Assembly: GCF_001428405.1 (NCBI RefSeq)
Contig: NZ_LMSL01000008.1
Coordinates: 30,956-72,732 of the forward strand
DNA: 41,777 nt
Source of the DNA: Frateuria sp. Soil773
Lineage (GTDB): Bacteria; Pseudomonadota; Gammaproteobacteria; Xanthomonadales; Rhodanobacteraceae
Direction of reading: 5' to 3'
Shown here: positions 24,341 through 32,601 of the stretch, piece by piece
Layout of the letters: every line of letters begins with the position of its first letter
Numbering within the stretch: the stretch's first letter is position 1
Made by a program: the position numbers and the translations under genes
Notes under the pieces: generated by a model
The model's input: only the letters and a program-made list of their open reading frames with translations
Database searches by the model: none
Told to the model about the DNA's origin: nothing

Positions 24341-24518
24341 ATGCCGCCCGGCACCTGCCTTTTCTTTCACGACTGCACCGGCTGTGGCGCACGGTTGCGT
24401 GCCCTGACCGGGCGACTGCCGCGTGTTCCGCTCCTTGGGCGACGTGTCGTGCCTGCCGGCCCGCAGCGACGCATGGACTGCTGCGGACTACGCAGAATCC
24501 GGCGTCAGCCTAGCGTGA
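24341..24518 (+). pseudogene. Frameshifted remnant of a GDCCVxC-type small cysteine protein
   Basis: From the ATG at 24341 the frame reads CLFFHDCTGCGARLRALTG, the N-terminal half of the GDCCVxC family (usual pattern CxGCG.LRP..GDCCVFCSYG.VPCPP). The match then jumps frame by +1 near 24410: the continuing frame from 24411 reads GDCRVFRSLGDVSCLP to a stop at 24516-24518. One extra G in the run at 24410-24412 explains the shift. Two conserved cysteines have also become arginine (TGC to CGC type). Shift plus lost cysteines point to a decayed gene. The intact family is small (about 60-70 residues) and occurs near metal-related genes; its function is not established. Its end overlaps the convergent gene by 14 nt. 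Confidence 0.7.
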
Positions 24519-25317
24519 TGCCCGGCCCGAGCACGGCGGCGAAGGCCACCGTCACCAGCGCGCCGGCGACCATGATCGCCGCATGCCGCCCGACCGCGAA
24601 CGGCGTCGGCGGCAGCGTGCGGCGGCGCGCATAGGCCACGTTGAACAGCCCGGCGGTGCCGCCGAAGGAGGAAGCCACCGCCGACATCAGCGTGATCGCG
24701 ATGCCGAGCGGATTGAACAGGCTGACCAGCAGCGCGGCCGCGCCGCCGACGAAGTACAGCGTCAGCGCGATCGTCCGCTGCGCGCGCCACGACGATTCGC
24801 CGCCGCCCAGCATCGACGCCATCATCGCGATCGCCTTGCGCGTCACGCCGACGTAGACGGCCAGGCCCACGGCGAACATCAGCACCCGCCAGGCCCACGG
24901 CCACGGCAGCGGCCCGATGCCGTCGACCGCCGCCGTGCTCCAGTCACCGAGGTTGGTGAGGCCGGAGAACATCCAGTAGCCGGCCGCCACCATGCCCTTG
25001 ACCGTGAACACGATCCACCAGGCCAGCCGGGGCAACGGGCGCTCGGCGCGCCGCCACAGCACGAAGGCCGCGCCGGCCAGCAGCACGTCCATGCCGGTGC
25101 CTGCCATCGCGACGATCCGGCCGCTCCAGCCCGTATGCACGGAGCACTCGACGTAGTAGGCGCCGAGCTGGGTGGGCCGGTGTCCGGTCGCCACGCAGGC
25201 CAGCGCATGGCCCAGCAGTTCGTGCGCCATGGTGAGCAGCGGCAACAGCAGCAAGGCCAGCCCCGCCACCGTCCATGCGTCGACGCGCGAACCCGCGCTC
25301 CCGGTCTGCCTGGTCAT
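24505..25317 (-). CDS. Multi-pass membrane protein with an HExxxH motif
   Basis: A 270-residue integral membrane protein with roughly six to seven hydrophobic segments. The first helix carries HELLGHALA at residues 32-40, recalling the zinc motif of site-2 (M50) proteases, HELGHALA, but with one extra residue, giving HExxxH in place of HExxH. No clear second M50 motif (such as NxxPxxxxDG) is seen, though FNPLG occurs in a later helix. It may be a divergent metalloprotease or a non-catalytic relative; I do not recognise a named family. GGGGAGAG precedes the ATG at 25317. It is in the same direction as the DAHP synthase gene but downstream of it, with 119 bp between. Confidence 0.78.
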   Translation of the reverse strand: MTRQTGSAGSRVDAWTVAGLALLLLPLLTMAHELLGHALACVATGHRPTQLGAYYVECSVHTGWSGRIVAMAGTGMDVLLAGAAFVLWRRAERPLPRLAWWIVFTVKGMVAAGYWMFSGLTNLGDWSTAAVDGIGPLPWPWAWRVLMFAVGLAVYVGVTRKAIAMMASMLGGGESSWRAQRTIALTLYFVGGAAALLVSLFNPLGIAITLMSAVASSFGGTAGLFNVAYARRRTLPPTPFAVGRHAAIMVAGALVTVAFAAVLGPGITLG

Positions 25318-25416
25318 GGCCGCTCTCCCCGTCGATGACGCGGACACCATCGCAGGCACGCGCGGCCAACGCCAATGCCTGCTGCCACGCACGGGCCATG
25401 ACGATTGTCACCCGCA

Positions 25417-25435
25417 CGCGGCGGGGAATGCCGCG
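25417..25435 (-). terminator. Hairpin just after the DAHP synthase stop codon
   Basis: CGCGGC (25417-25422) pairs with GCCGCG (25430-25435) across a 7-nt loop, one base past the aroG-type stop at 25437. There is no U-tract, so intrinsic termination is uncertain. Confidence 0.35.
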
Positions 25436-25436
25436 C

Positions 25437-26813
25437 TCAGGCGTTGGCGCCGGCCGACTTGCGCACGATCAGCATGGCCAGCTCCAGCGACTGCTCGTAG
25501 TTCAGCCGCGGATCGACCATCGACTTGTAGGCGCGCGCCAGGTCGGCCTCGGCCAGGTCGCGCGCGCCGCCCAGGCATTCGGTGACGTCCTCGCCGGTGA
25601 GCTCCAGGTGCACGCCGCCCAGCCGCGTGCCGGCGGCCGCGTGGATGTCGAAGGCCTGGTCCAGCTCGCCGCGGATGTTGTCGAAGCGGCGGGTCTTGTA
25701 GCCGTTGGACGTGCTCTCGGTATTGCCGTGCATGGGATCGGCCACCCACAGCACGCGCCGCCCTTCGCGCTTCACCGCCTCCAGCAGCGGCGGCAGCGCC
25801 GTGCCGATCTTCGCGTGGCCCATGCGGTGGACCAGGGTAAGGCGGCCAGGCTCGTCGGCGGGGTTCAGCGCGTCGATGAGCGGCAGCAGTTGGTCCGGCG
25901 TCACCGAGGGGCCGACCTTCACCGCGACGGGATTGCGGATGCCGCGGAAGTACTCCACGTGCGCGCCGTCCAGCGCGGCGGTGCGCATGCCGATCCACGG
26001 GAAATGCGTGGACAGGTTGAACCAGCCCGGATGGCGCGGCACCTGGCGCGTCAGCGCCTGCTCGTAGTGCAGCAGCAGCGCCTCGTGCGAGGTGAAGAAG
26101 TCCACCTTGCTGAAGCCGGCGATCGGCCCGGCCAGGGTTTCCATGAAGCGCAGCGAATCGCCGATGGCGGCCACCATGCGGCGGTATTCTGCGGCCAGCG
26201 GCGAGCGTTCCACCCAGGCCAGGTCCCAGTACTCGGGATGGTGCAGGTCGGCGAAGCCGCCGTCGATCAGGGCGCGCACGAAATTCATCGTCAACGCCGA
26301 ATGCGAGTGCGCCCGCAGCAGCCGCTGCGGGTCGGCGCGGCGCGCCTCGGGCGTGAAGTCGGGGGCGTTGACCACGTCGCCGCGGAAGCTCGGCAGGGTC
26401 ATGCCGTCGCGCGTCTCGGTGTCGGCCGAACGCGGCTTCGCGTACTGCCCGGCGAAGCGGCCCACGCGCAGCACCGGCTTCTTCATGCCGTGCACCAGCA
26501 CCAGGCTCATCTGCAGCAGCACCTTCAGGCGATTGGAGATCACCGGGCTGGTGCAGTCCGCGAAGCTCTCCGCGCAGTCGCCGCCCTGCAGCAGGAAGCG
26601 CTCGCCCTCCTGCGCCTCGGCCAGCGCCTGCTTCAGCGCGAGCACCTCCCACGAGGTGACCAGCGGCGGAAGCTGCGCCAGGCGGCCGGTGGCCTGCGCC
26701 AGCTCGTCGGCGTCCTCGTACTGCGGCTGCTGCAACGCCTCGCGCCGCTGCCAGGAGTCGGGTGCCCAGTCGCTGGCTTCGCTGACAGGGGAAACGGGGA
26801 AAAGGCGATTCAT
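25437..26813 (-). CDS. 3-deoxy-7-phosphoheptulonate (DAHP) synthase, class II
   Basis: Joins phosphoenolpyruvate and erythrose-4-phosphate, the first step of aromatic amino acid synthesis. This 458-residue protein is the plant-type (AroA-II) form, unrelated in sequence to E. coli AroF/G/H. Conserved parts seen are WQRREALQQPQY, LLQGGDCAESF (metal-binding Cys), GRFAGQYAKPRS, the substrate-binding RGDVVN, KVGPSV, HRMGH and DPMHGNT. The ATG at 26813 is chosen; an in-frame ATG at 26840, one base after the dsbB stop, would add nine residues and cannot be excluded, as neither has a strong ribosome binding site. It lies downstream of dsbB and may be cotranscribed with it. Confidence 0.94.
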   Translation of the reverse strand: MNRLFPVSPVSEASDWAPDSWQRREALQQPQYEDADELAQATGRLAQLPPLVTSWEVLALKQALAEAQEGERFLLQGGDCAESFADCTSPVISNRLKVLLQMSLVLVHGMKKPVLRVGRFAGQYAKPRSADTETRDGMTLPSFRGDVVNAPDFTPEARRADPQRLLRAHSHSALTMNFVRALIDGGFADLHHPEYWDLAWVERSPLAAEYRRMVAAIGDSLRFMETLAGPIAGFSKVDFFTSHEALLLHYEQALTRQVPRHPGWFNLSTHFPWIGMRTAALDGAHVEYFRGIRNPVAVKVGPSVTPDQLLPLIDALNPADEPGRLTLVHRMGHAKIGTALPPLLEAVKREGRRVLWVADPMHGNTESTSNGYKTRRFDNIRGELDQAFDIHAAAGTRLGGVHLELTGEDVTECLGGARDLAEADLARAYKSMVDPRLNYEQSLELAMLIVRKSAGANA

Positions 26814-26841
26814 CGTCACGGCCTTGGGGCTGGCGAACATG

Positions 26842-27339
26842 TCAGGCGCGCCTGCGCAATGCGGCGCGGACGGCCCAGGCGCCGAGCAGCACGAACCACA
26901 GCAGGGCCCAGGCCGGCATCGGCAGGCCGAGGATCGGCTCGACCTTGGCGCACTCGCCGGAGCCGGTGAATACCATCCGCAGCACCTTGGCGAACGGGAA
27001 GGCGTCGAACATATAGTCCAGCGGCGGCCCGCACGAGGGCACCTGGTCCGCCGGCAGCGACTGGATCCACAGGTGCCGGGCCGCCGTGGCGATGCCGAAG
27101 AGCGCGCCGACCAGGACGCCGCCGGCATACGCCCAGCGCACCCGGCCGCGCGGTGCGTGCAGCGCACCCAGCAGGAAGAACACCGCCATTGCCAGGAAGC
27201 CGATGCGCTGGAAGATGCACAGCGGGCACGGGATCAGGTTCCAGTGGTATTCCGCGAACAGCGCGAAGCCGAGCAGGGCCGCGCAGACCAGGAAACCGGC
27301 TAGAAAGCTGACGCGATACGACCAGTGGAGAGGGTTCAT
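26842..27339 (-). CDS. dsbB: Disulfide bond formation protein B
   Basis: A 165-residue inner-membrane protein that reoxidises periplasmic DsbA and passes electrons to quinones. Four membrane helices are visible. Both redox pairs are present: Cys38/Cys41 in CPLC, followed by the quinone-linked arginine in IFQR, and Cys103/Cys130 in the second periplasmic loop (VPSCGPPLDYMF..GECAKV). The ATG at 27339 is set by family length. A plausible promoter lies 28-56 bp upstream, directly after the rplQ terminator. No dsbA is in the window. Confidence 0.94.
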   Translation of the reverse strand: MNPLHWSYRVSFLAGFLVCAALLGFALFAEYHWNLIPCPLCIFQRIGFLAMAVFFLLGALHAPRGRVRWAYAGGVLVGALFGIATAARHLWIQSLPADQVPSCGPPLDYMFDAFPFAKVLRMVFTGSGECAKVEPILGLPMPAWALLWFVLLGAWAVRAALRRRA

Positions 27340-27366
27340 GGCACGGTGCTGCAATGCGGAAACCCG

Positions 27367-27395
27367 ACATTACCCGCTTGCCGCGCCGCTGTCAG
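27367..27395 (-). promoter_or_regulatory. Putative dsbB promoter
   Basis: CTGACA (27395-27390, 5/6) and TAATGT (27372-27367, 3/6) are 17 bp apart on the minus strand. The site lies between the rplQ terminator and dsbB, where a new promoter is expected. Confidence 0.4.
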
Positions 27396-27417
27396 CACCG
27401 TACGGGCGCGTTGCGAC

Positions 27418-27458
27418 AAAAAAGACGAAACCCCGGCAGGTCGCCCGGCCGGGGTTTC
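27418..27458 (-). terminator. Rho-independent terminator after rplQ
   Basis: On the minus strand an 11-bp perfect stem GAAACCCCGGC/GCCGGGGTTTC (27448-27458 with 27427-27437) has a 10-nt loop and is followed by GTC and six U residues. It closes the S10-spc-alpha ribosomal cluster 34 nt after the rplQ stop. Confidence 0.9.
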
Positions 27459-27491
27459 TCGTTTGGACGTCTGGACGCCCGATTCGGCAGC

Positions 27492-27878
27492 TTACTCGGC
27501 GTCTTCGGCGACGGCGCCCTGCGGGCGGTCCACCAGCTCGACGTACGCCATCGGCGCGTTGTCGCCCGGGCGGAAGCCGCACTTGAGGATGCGCAGGTAG
27601 CCGCCGGGACGCTCGCGGTAGCGCGGGCCCAGCTCGACGAACAGCTTGCCGACCGCTTCCTTGTCACGCATGCGCGAGAAGGCCAGGCGGCGGTTGGCCA
27701 CGCCGTCGGTCTTGGCGAGGGTGATCAGCGGCTCGGCGACGCGGCGAAGTTCCTTCGCCTTCGGCAGGGTGGTGCGGATCAGCTCGTGCTTGACCAGCGA
27801 CGAGACCATATTGCGGAACATGGCTTCGCGATGCGAGCTGGTGCGGTTGAGTTTGCGTCCGGATTTCTGGTGGCGCAT
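27492..27878 (-). CDS. rplQ: 50S ribosomal protein L17
   Basis: A 128-residue large-subunit protein that surrounds the base of domain III of 23S rRNA near the tunnel exit. The family start [20 protein letters not shown] and the block [13 protein letters not shown] are clear. It closes the alpha operon and is followed by a textbook terminator. Unlike E. coli, where rpoA and rplQ are about 40 nt apart, the gap here is 209 nt and strongly structured. The acidic C-terminal tail (VAEDAE) is normal for the group. Confidence 0.97.
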   Translation of the reverse strand: MRHQKSGRKLNRTSSHREAMFRNMVSSLVKHELIRTTLPKAKELRRVAEPLITLAKTDGVANRRLAFSRMRDKEAVGKLFVELGPRYRERPGGYLRILKCGFRPGDNAPMAYVELVDRPQGAVAEDAE

Positions 27879-28012
27879 GGCGTTTACTCTCTTAAGGTCT
27901 GTTGTTATGAAAAGACGGCCAGGATGAGCCGGCTTTCCGCGGTTACCCGCTGTTCGAGGCTCTCAAAACGCCCCGTTATAAGAGTGCGGCCTCTATGGAC
28001 CGCTTCAGGCTC

Positions 28013-28080
28013 CCGGCGGAAATGCGGACGCATCCGCCGGTCTTGCAAAGGACCGGGGCGATCGAAAGCCGATCGCCCCG
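28013..28080 (-). other. Overlapping hairpins between rpoA and rplQ
   Basis: Three stems share arms: CGGGGCGATC/GATCGCCCCG (28054-28063 with 28071-28080), CCGGTC/GACCGG (28037-28042 with 28051-28056) and CCGGCGGA/TCCGCCGG (28013-28020 with 28033-28040). The middle one overlaps both neighbours, so it cannot coexist with either, as in an attenuator. None has a U-tract. Role unknown. Confidence 0.55.
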
Positions 28081-28087
28081 TGAAACA

Positions 28088-29086
28088 TCAACCCAGCTGC
28101 ATGCCGTGCGAGAGGCCCGGCGGCGGCCAGTTTTCCAGCTTCATGCCCAGGGCCAGGCCGCGACCGCCAAGGACATCCTTGATCTCGGTCAGCGACTTCT
28201 TGCCCAGGTTCGGCGTCTTCAACAACTCGACCTCGGTCTTCTGCACCAGGTCGCCGATGTAGTAGATGCTCTCGGCCTTCAGGCAGTTGGCCGAACGCAC
28301 GGTCAGCTCCAGGTCGTCGATCGGGCGCAGCAGCAGCGGATCGAAGCCGTTCTTCTCGGCCTTGTCGGTGGCGCTCTCGCGGCGCGAGAAGTCGCCGAAC
28401 ACCGACAACTGGTCGTTGAGGATCTCGGCGGCCTTGCGGACCGCGTCTTCCGCGCCGATGGTGCCGTTGGTCTCGATGTCCAGCACCAGCTTGTCGAGGT
28501 TGGTACGCTGCTCCACGCGGGCCGCGTCCACCTCGTAGGCCACGCGCAGCACCGGCGCGAACGACGCGTCCAACTGCAGGCGGCCGATCGGGCGAGCCTC
28601 GTCGTCCGGGTGCTGGCGCGCGCTGGCCGGCTGGTAGCCGACGCCGCGACGCACCTTCAGGCGCATGTTGAGCGCGATGTCCTTGGTCAGGTGGCAGATC
28701 ACGTGCTCGGGGTTGATGATCTCCACCGAGTGATCGACCACGATGTCGCCGGCCGTGACCACGCCCCTGCCCTTCTTGGACAGGGTCAGGGTGACTTCGT
28801 CACCCGTATGCTGACGGATCGCCACGTCCTTGAGGTTCAGCAGGACTTCGATCACGTCCTCCTGCAGGCCTTCCAGGGTGGTGTACTCGTGCAGCACGCC
28901 ATCGATCTCGACCTCGACGATGGCGCTGCCGGGGATCGAGGAGAGCAGCACGCGGCGCAGCGCGTTGCCCAGGGTGTGGCCGAAGCCACGCTCGAGCGGC
29001 TCCACCACCACCTTGGCGCGGTTGGCTCCGAGCTGCTCGACGCTGAGGCCGCGAGGCCGCAGCACGCTAGTTGACGAAACTGCCAT
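28088..29086 (-). CDS. rpoA: DNA-directed RNA polymerase subunit alpha
   Basis: A 332-residue subunit that dimerises to nucleate RNA polymerase assembly. The N-terminal domain has [23 protein letters not shown], the dimer interface. A flexible linker of about 15 residues leads to the C-terminal domain that touches UP elements and activators ([44 protein letters not shown]). It follows rpsD by 16 nt. The C-terminus ends LSHGMQLG. Length is near the E. coli protein (329). Confidence 0.98.
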   Translation of the reverse strand: MAVSSTSVLRPRGLSVEQLGANRAKVVVEPLERGFGHTLGNALRRVLLSSIPGSAIVEVEIDGVLHEYTTLEGLQEDVIEVLLNLKDVAIRQHTGDEVTLTLSKKGRGVVTAGDIVVDHSVEIINPEHVICHLTKDIALNMRLKVRRGVGYQPASARQHPDDEARPIGRLQLDASFAPVLRVAYEVDAARVEQRTNLDKLVLDIETNGTIGAEDAVRKAAEILNDQLSVFGDFSRRESATDKAEKNGFDPLLLRPIDDLELTVRSANCLKAESIYYIGDLVQKTEVELLKTPNLGKKSLTEIKDVLGGRGLALGMKLENWPPPGLSHGMQLG

Positions 29087-29102
29087 GCAAGGCTCCGGTA
29101 AA

Positions 29103-29729
29103 TTACTTCGAGTAAAGCTCGACGATCAGGGCTTCGTTGATGTCGGACGGCAGATCGCCGCGGTCCGGCAGCGACTTGAACGTGCCGGCGAACTTCTTCG
29201 CATCGACTTCGACCCAGATCGGGCGCAGGTCCATGGTGTCGAACACGGTCGCCGCTTCCTGCACGCGCAACTGGGTGCGCGCACGCTCGGTCAGCGCGAT
29301 CACGTCGCCCGGACGAACCTGGTACGAGGGGATGTTGACCTTCTTGTCGTTCACCAGGATCGCCTTGTGGGCGACCAGCTGGCGGGCCTGGGCGCGGGTG
29401 ACCGCGAAGCCCATGCGGTAGACGACGTTGTCCAGGCGGCTCTCGAGCAGGCGCAGCAGGTTCTCGCCGGTGTTGCCCTTGAGGGTCGACGCCTTGGCGT
29501 AGTAGTTGCTGAACTGGCGCTCGAGCACGCCGTAGATGCGCTTGACCTTCTGCTTCTCGCGCAGCTGGACGGCATAGTCGGACATGCGCATGCGCTTGTT
29601 GGCGCCGTGCTGGCCGGGCTTGTTCTCCAGCTTGCACTTCGAATCGATCGCGCGTGCCGGGCTCTTCAGGCTGAGGTCTGCACCCTCACGACGGGCGAGC
29701 TTGCAGGTAGCTCCACGATAACGGGCCAT
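29103..29729 (-). CDS. rpsD: 30S ribosomal protein S4
   Basis: A 208-residue primary 16S rRNA binder that nucleates small-subunit assembly; in E. coli it also represses the alpha operon. The S4 RNA-binding domain reads [41 protein letters not shown]. The N-terminus ([18 protein letters not shown]) and [18 protein letters not shown] are family-typical. Gaps of 10 nt to rpsK and 16 nt to rpoA place it within one transcript. Confidence 0.98.
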   Translation of the reverse strand: MARYRGATCKLARREGADLSLKSPARAIDSKCKLENKPGQHGANKRMRMSDYAVQLREKQKVKRIYGVLERQFSNYYAKASTLKGNTGENLLRLLESRLDNVVYRMGFAVTRAQARQLVAHKAILVNDKKVNIPSYQVRPGDVIALTERARTQLRVQEAATVFDTMDLRPIWVEVDAKKFAGTFKSLPDRGDLPSDINEALIVELYSK

Positions 29730-29739
29730 GGGTTACTCC

Positions 29740-30126
29740 TTAGACTCGACGCTTCTTGGGGGGACGGCAGCCGTTGTGCGGAATCGGCGTGACATCGATG
29801 ATGTTGAGCACCTTGTAGCCCAACGCGTTCAGCGAGCGCACCGCCGACTCGCGGCCCGGGCCCGGGCCCTTGATGCGCACTTCCACGGTCTTCACGCCGT
29901 AGTCGCCGGCAGCGCGGCCGGCCTTCTCGGCGGCGACCTGCGCGGCGAACGGGGTCGACTTGCGCGAACCGCGGAAGCCCGCGCCGCCTGCAGTCGCCCA
30001 CGACAGGGCGTTGCCCTGGCGATCGGTGATGGTGACGATGGTGTTGTTGAAGGAGGCCTGCACGTGGGCCACGGCATCCGTGACGACGCGCTTGATCTTC
30101 TTCTTGGTCTTGACCGGCTTAGCCAT
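29740..30126 (-). CDS. rpsK: 30S ribosomal protein S11
   Basis: A 128-residue protein of the 30S platform that contacts the mRNA near the E site. Seen are [44 protein letters not shown] and the basic tail CRPPKKRRV. It lies 15 nt after rpsM and 10 nt before rpsD. Length equals that of E. coli S11 (129) within one residue. Confidence 0.98.
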   Translation of the reverse strand: MAKPVKTKKKIKRVVTDAVAHVQASFNNTIVTITDRQGNALSWATAGGAGFRGSRKSTPFAAQVAAEKAGRAAGDYGVKTVEVRIKGPGPGRESAVRSLNALGYKVLNIIDVTPIPHNGCRPPKKRRV

Positions 30127-30141
30127 GATGATGATTACCTA

Positions 30142-30498
30142 TCACTTCTTGATCGCACGACGCGGGCCCTTGCGGGTGCGTGCGTTGGTACGCGTACGCT
30201 GGCCGCGCACCGGCAGGCCACGACGGTGGCGCAGGCCGCGGTAGCAGCCCAGGTCCATCAGACGCTTGATGGCGATGCCCACCTCGCGGCGAAGGTCGCC
30301 TTCGACGACGTACTTGCCGATTTCCGCGCGAAGCTTTTCCACTTCGCCTTCGCTCAGCGACTTGATCGGCGTGGTCGGAACCACGCCGGCGTCCGCGCAG
30401 ACCTTCTTGGCCCGGCTGCGGCCGATGCCGTAAATGCTCTGCAGGCCAACCCAGACATGCTTCTGGACCGGCAAATTGACACCCGCGATGCGCGCCAT
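30142..30498 (-). CDS. rpsM: 30S ribosomal protein S13
   Basis: A 118-residue protein of the 30S head; its C-terminal tail reaches the P-site t[36 protein letters not shown] and [23 protein letters not shown] are diagnostic. GGAGAAAG precedes the ATG. It normally follows rpmJ, but here a 135-bp gap with no rpmJ separates it from secY. It starts the alpha operon portion. Confidence 0.98.
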   Translation of the reverse strand: MARIAGVNLPVQKHVWVGLQSIYGIGRSRAKKVCADAGVVPTTPIKSLSEGEVEKLRAEIGKYVVEGDLRREVGIAIKRLMDLGCYRGLRHRRGLPVRGQRTRTNARTRKGPRRAIKK

Positions 30499-30573
30499 GA
30501 TGTACTTTCTCCGATGCGTTTCGTGCGCGGTAAACGCGCAATTTTAACCCGAAATACCCTTACAGGAAAGACC

Positions 30574-30590
30574 CGCGGCTACCCGCCGCG
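30574..30590 (-). other. Hairpin in the secY-rpsM gap
   Basis: CGCGGC (30574-30579) pairs with GCCGCG (30585-30590) over a 5-nt loop; a second, TGCGCG/CGCGCA, lies at 30524-30540. The minus-strand sequence after the first contains GGTCTTTCC, a weak U-run. The 135-bp gap 30499-30633 codes for no rpmJ or other gene on either strand. Confidence 0.45.
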
Positions 30591-30633
30591 ACTTCCCCAC
30601 TTCAAGACCAACCGCCTGCAGCCCCAGCAGCCA

Positions 30634-31959
30634 TCAGTTGCGGCGGAGGTTGGCCTTCTTGAGCAGACCTTCATACTGGTGACTGACCAGGTGCGCCTGC
30701 ACCTGCGCCGTGAAATCCATCACCACGACCACGATGATCAGCAGCGACGTGCCGCCGAAATAGAACGGAACATGCCAGGCCTTCTGCATGAAGGTAGGCA
30801 CCAGGCAGACCAGCACCAGGTAGAGCGCGCCGACACCGGTGAGGCGCGTCATCACGCCGTCGATGTACTCGCCGGTGGCACGTCCCGGGCGGATGCCCGG
30901 AATCAGCGCGCCCGAGCGCTTCAGGTTGTCCGCCGTTTCCTGCGAGTTGAACACGATCGCCGTATAGAAGAAGGCAAAGGTGATCACCAGCACCGAGAAG
31001 ATGATGTCGTGCAGCGGCTCGCCCTGGGTCAGCGCCTGGGTCAGGCCCTGCAGCCAGCGCGACTGGTGCCCCTGGCTGAACCAGGTGGCTGCCGTCGCCG
31101 GGAACATCAGCAGGCTCGAGGCGAAGATCGGCGGGATCACGCCCGACATGTTGATCTTCAGCGGCAGATGCGAGGTCTGGTTCATGTAGGCCCGCTGCCC
31201 GCCGGACTTCCTCGCGTAGTTCACGGTGATGCGCCGCTGGGCGCGCTCCATGAACACCACGAAGGCCGTCACCGCCAGGATCAGCACCACCACCATGATC
31301 AGCTTCAGCGGCGTCAGCTCGCCGTTGTTGGTCATGTTCAGCGTGCTGACCACCGCACCCGGCAGGCCGGCCACGATGCCCGCGAAGATCAGCAGCGAGA
31401 TGCCGTTGCCGATGCCCCGCTCGGTGATCTGCTCGCCCAGCCACATCAGGAACATGGTGCCCGCCGTGAGGCCGACCACCGACGCCATCACGAAGCCGAA
31501 GCCCGGCGTGTAGACCACCGGCGCGCCGCCGGCCGCCACCTGCGACTGCAGCGCCACGGCGATGCCGAACGCCTGAAAGGCGGCCAGGCCCACCGTGCCG
31601 AAGCGGGTGTACATGGTCATCTTGCGCTTGCCGGACTCGCCTTCCTTGCGCAGTTGTTGCAAGCTCGGGATCACCGATCCCATCATCTGCACCACGATCG
31701 AGGCCGAGATGTACGGCACCACGCCGAGCGCGAACACCGAGAAGCGGCCGAGCGAACCGCCGGAGAACATGTTGAACATGTCCATCAGGCCGCCGCTCTG
31801 GCCGATCAGGTTCGTCATCGCCTCCGGGTTCACGCCCGGCACCGGAATGAACGAGCCGAGGCGGTAGACGATCAGCGCACCGATCACGAAGAAGATGCGC
31901 TGACGCAGTTCCGTCAGCTTGCCGAGCGCGCCGAGCGCATTGCCCTGGGCTGCCGCCAC
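30634..31959 (-). CDS. secY: Preprotein translocase subunit SecY
   Basis: A 441-residue channel-forming subunit of the SecYEG translocon with ten membrane helices. Seen are LRQRIFFVIGALIVYRLGSFIPVPGVN, the plug-region block MFNMFSGGSLGRFSVFALGVVPYISASI, GIGNGISLLIFAGI and KRSGALIPGIRPG. The GTG at 31959 is chosen because GGAG lies 7 nt upstream and the length matches E. coli SecY (443); an in-frame ATG at 32007 lies inside rplO. It starts 4 nt after the rplO stop, so it is translationally linked to it. Confidence 0.97.
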   Translation of the reverse strand: MAAAQGNALGALGKLTELRQRIFFVIGALIVYRLGSFIPVPGVNPEAMTNLIGQSGGLMDMFNMFSGGSLGRFSVFALGVVPYISASIVVQMMGSVIPSLQQLRKEGESGKRKMTMYTRFGTVGLAAFQAFGIAVALQSQVAAGGAPVVYTPGFGFVMASVVGLTAGTMFLMWLGEQITERGIGNGISLLIFAGIVAGLPGAVVSTLNMTNNGELTPLKLIMVVVLILAVTAFVVFMERAQRRITVNYARKSGGQRAYMNQTSHLPLKINMSGVIPPIFASSLLMFPATAATWFSQGHQSRWLQGLTQALTQGEPLHDIIFSVLVITFAFFYTAIVFNSQETADNLKRSGALIPGIRPGRATGEYIDGVMTRLTGVGALYLVLVCLVPTFMQKAWHVPFYFGGTSLLIIVVVVMDFTAQVQAHLVSHQYEGLLKKANLRRN

Positions 31960-31963
31960 CTGA

Positions 31964-32395
31964 TTACTCCACGCTGCCGCCGGCCGCTTCGATCGCGGCC
32001 TTGGCACCGGCCGTCGCGAGCACGCCGGAAAGCTTCACCGCACGGCCGATCTCGCCCTTGGCGACGACCTTGACCTTCTTCGCGCGGCTGTCGATCAGGC
32101 CCGCCTGGTGCAGCGCGATAACGTCGATCACGTCCGCCTTCAGGTTGGCGAGCTGGTACAGGAACACCTGCTGGCTCTCGGCCTTCTTCAGCGAGCGGAA
32201 GCCGACCTTCGGCAACCGGCGCTGCAGCGGCATCTGGCCGCCTTCGAAGCCGAACTTGTGGGTGCCGCCCGCGCGGGCGTGCTGGCCCTTGTGGCCGCGG
32301 CCGGCGGTCTTGCCCAGGCCCGAGCCGATGCCGCGGCCGACGCGAAGGCGCGTCTTGCGCGAGCCGGCTGCCGGCTTGATGTCATTCAGACGCAT
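31964..32395 (-). CDS. rplO: 50S ribosomal protein L15
   Basis: A 143-residue late-assembly protein of the 50S subunit. The glycine/arginine-rich N-terminus ([27 protein letters not shown]) that threads into 23S rRNA is intact, followed by [11 protein letters not shown]. It begins 5 nt after rpmD and ends 4 nt before secY, the standard spc order. Confidence 0.98.
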   Translation of the reverse strand: MRLNDIKPAAGSRKTRLRVGRGIGSGLGKTAGRGHKGQHARAGGTHKFGFEGGQMPLQRRLPKVGFRSLKKAESQQVFLYQLANLKADVIDVIALHQAGLIDSRAKKVKVVAKGEIGRAVKLSGVLATAGAKAAIEAAGGSVE

Positions 32396-32400
32396 GATGA

Positions 32401-32601
32401 TTACTCCTCGACCCGGACCAGGTAGTAGACCGTGTTGATCAGGCCGCGCACCTGCGGGCTGTCCTTCAGTTCACGGACATCGTTGAGCTTGTTCAGGCCC
32501 AGCGCCTTGACGCTCAGGCGGTGACGCGCCTGCACGCCGCGCAGGCCCTTGACCAGGCGCACGCGCACGGTGGCGGCGGCGGTTTCGTTCTTCTTAGCCA
32601 T
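32401..32601 (-). CDS. rpmD: 50S ribosomal protein L30
   Basis: A 66-residue 50S protein. [47 protein letters not shown] covers the whole fold. The ATG at 32601 overlaps the end of rpsE by 8 nt, implying coupled translation; an ATG 60 nt upstream would add an unrelated segment encoded over rpsE. Slightly longer than E. coli L30 (59) because of an N-terminal extension. Confidence 0.97.
   Translation of the reverse strand: MAKKNETAAATVRVRLVKGLRGVQARHRLSVKALGLNKLNDVRELKDSPQVRGLINTVYYLVRVEE

Noticed and set aside
24341-24634. A 97-residue intact protein starting at 24341
   Set aside because: After residue about 24 the family match continues in the next frame, and the rest runs antisense through the membrane protein gene; a pseudogene fits better.
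28054-28080. Intrinsic terminator after rpoA
   Set aside because: The 10-bp stem is strong but lacks a U-tract, and rplQ lies downstream in the same operon; listed as a structured gap only.
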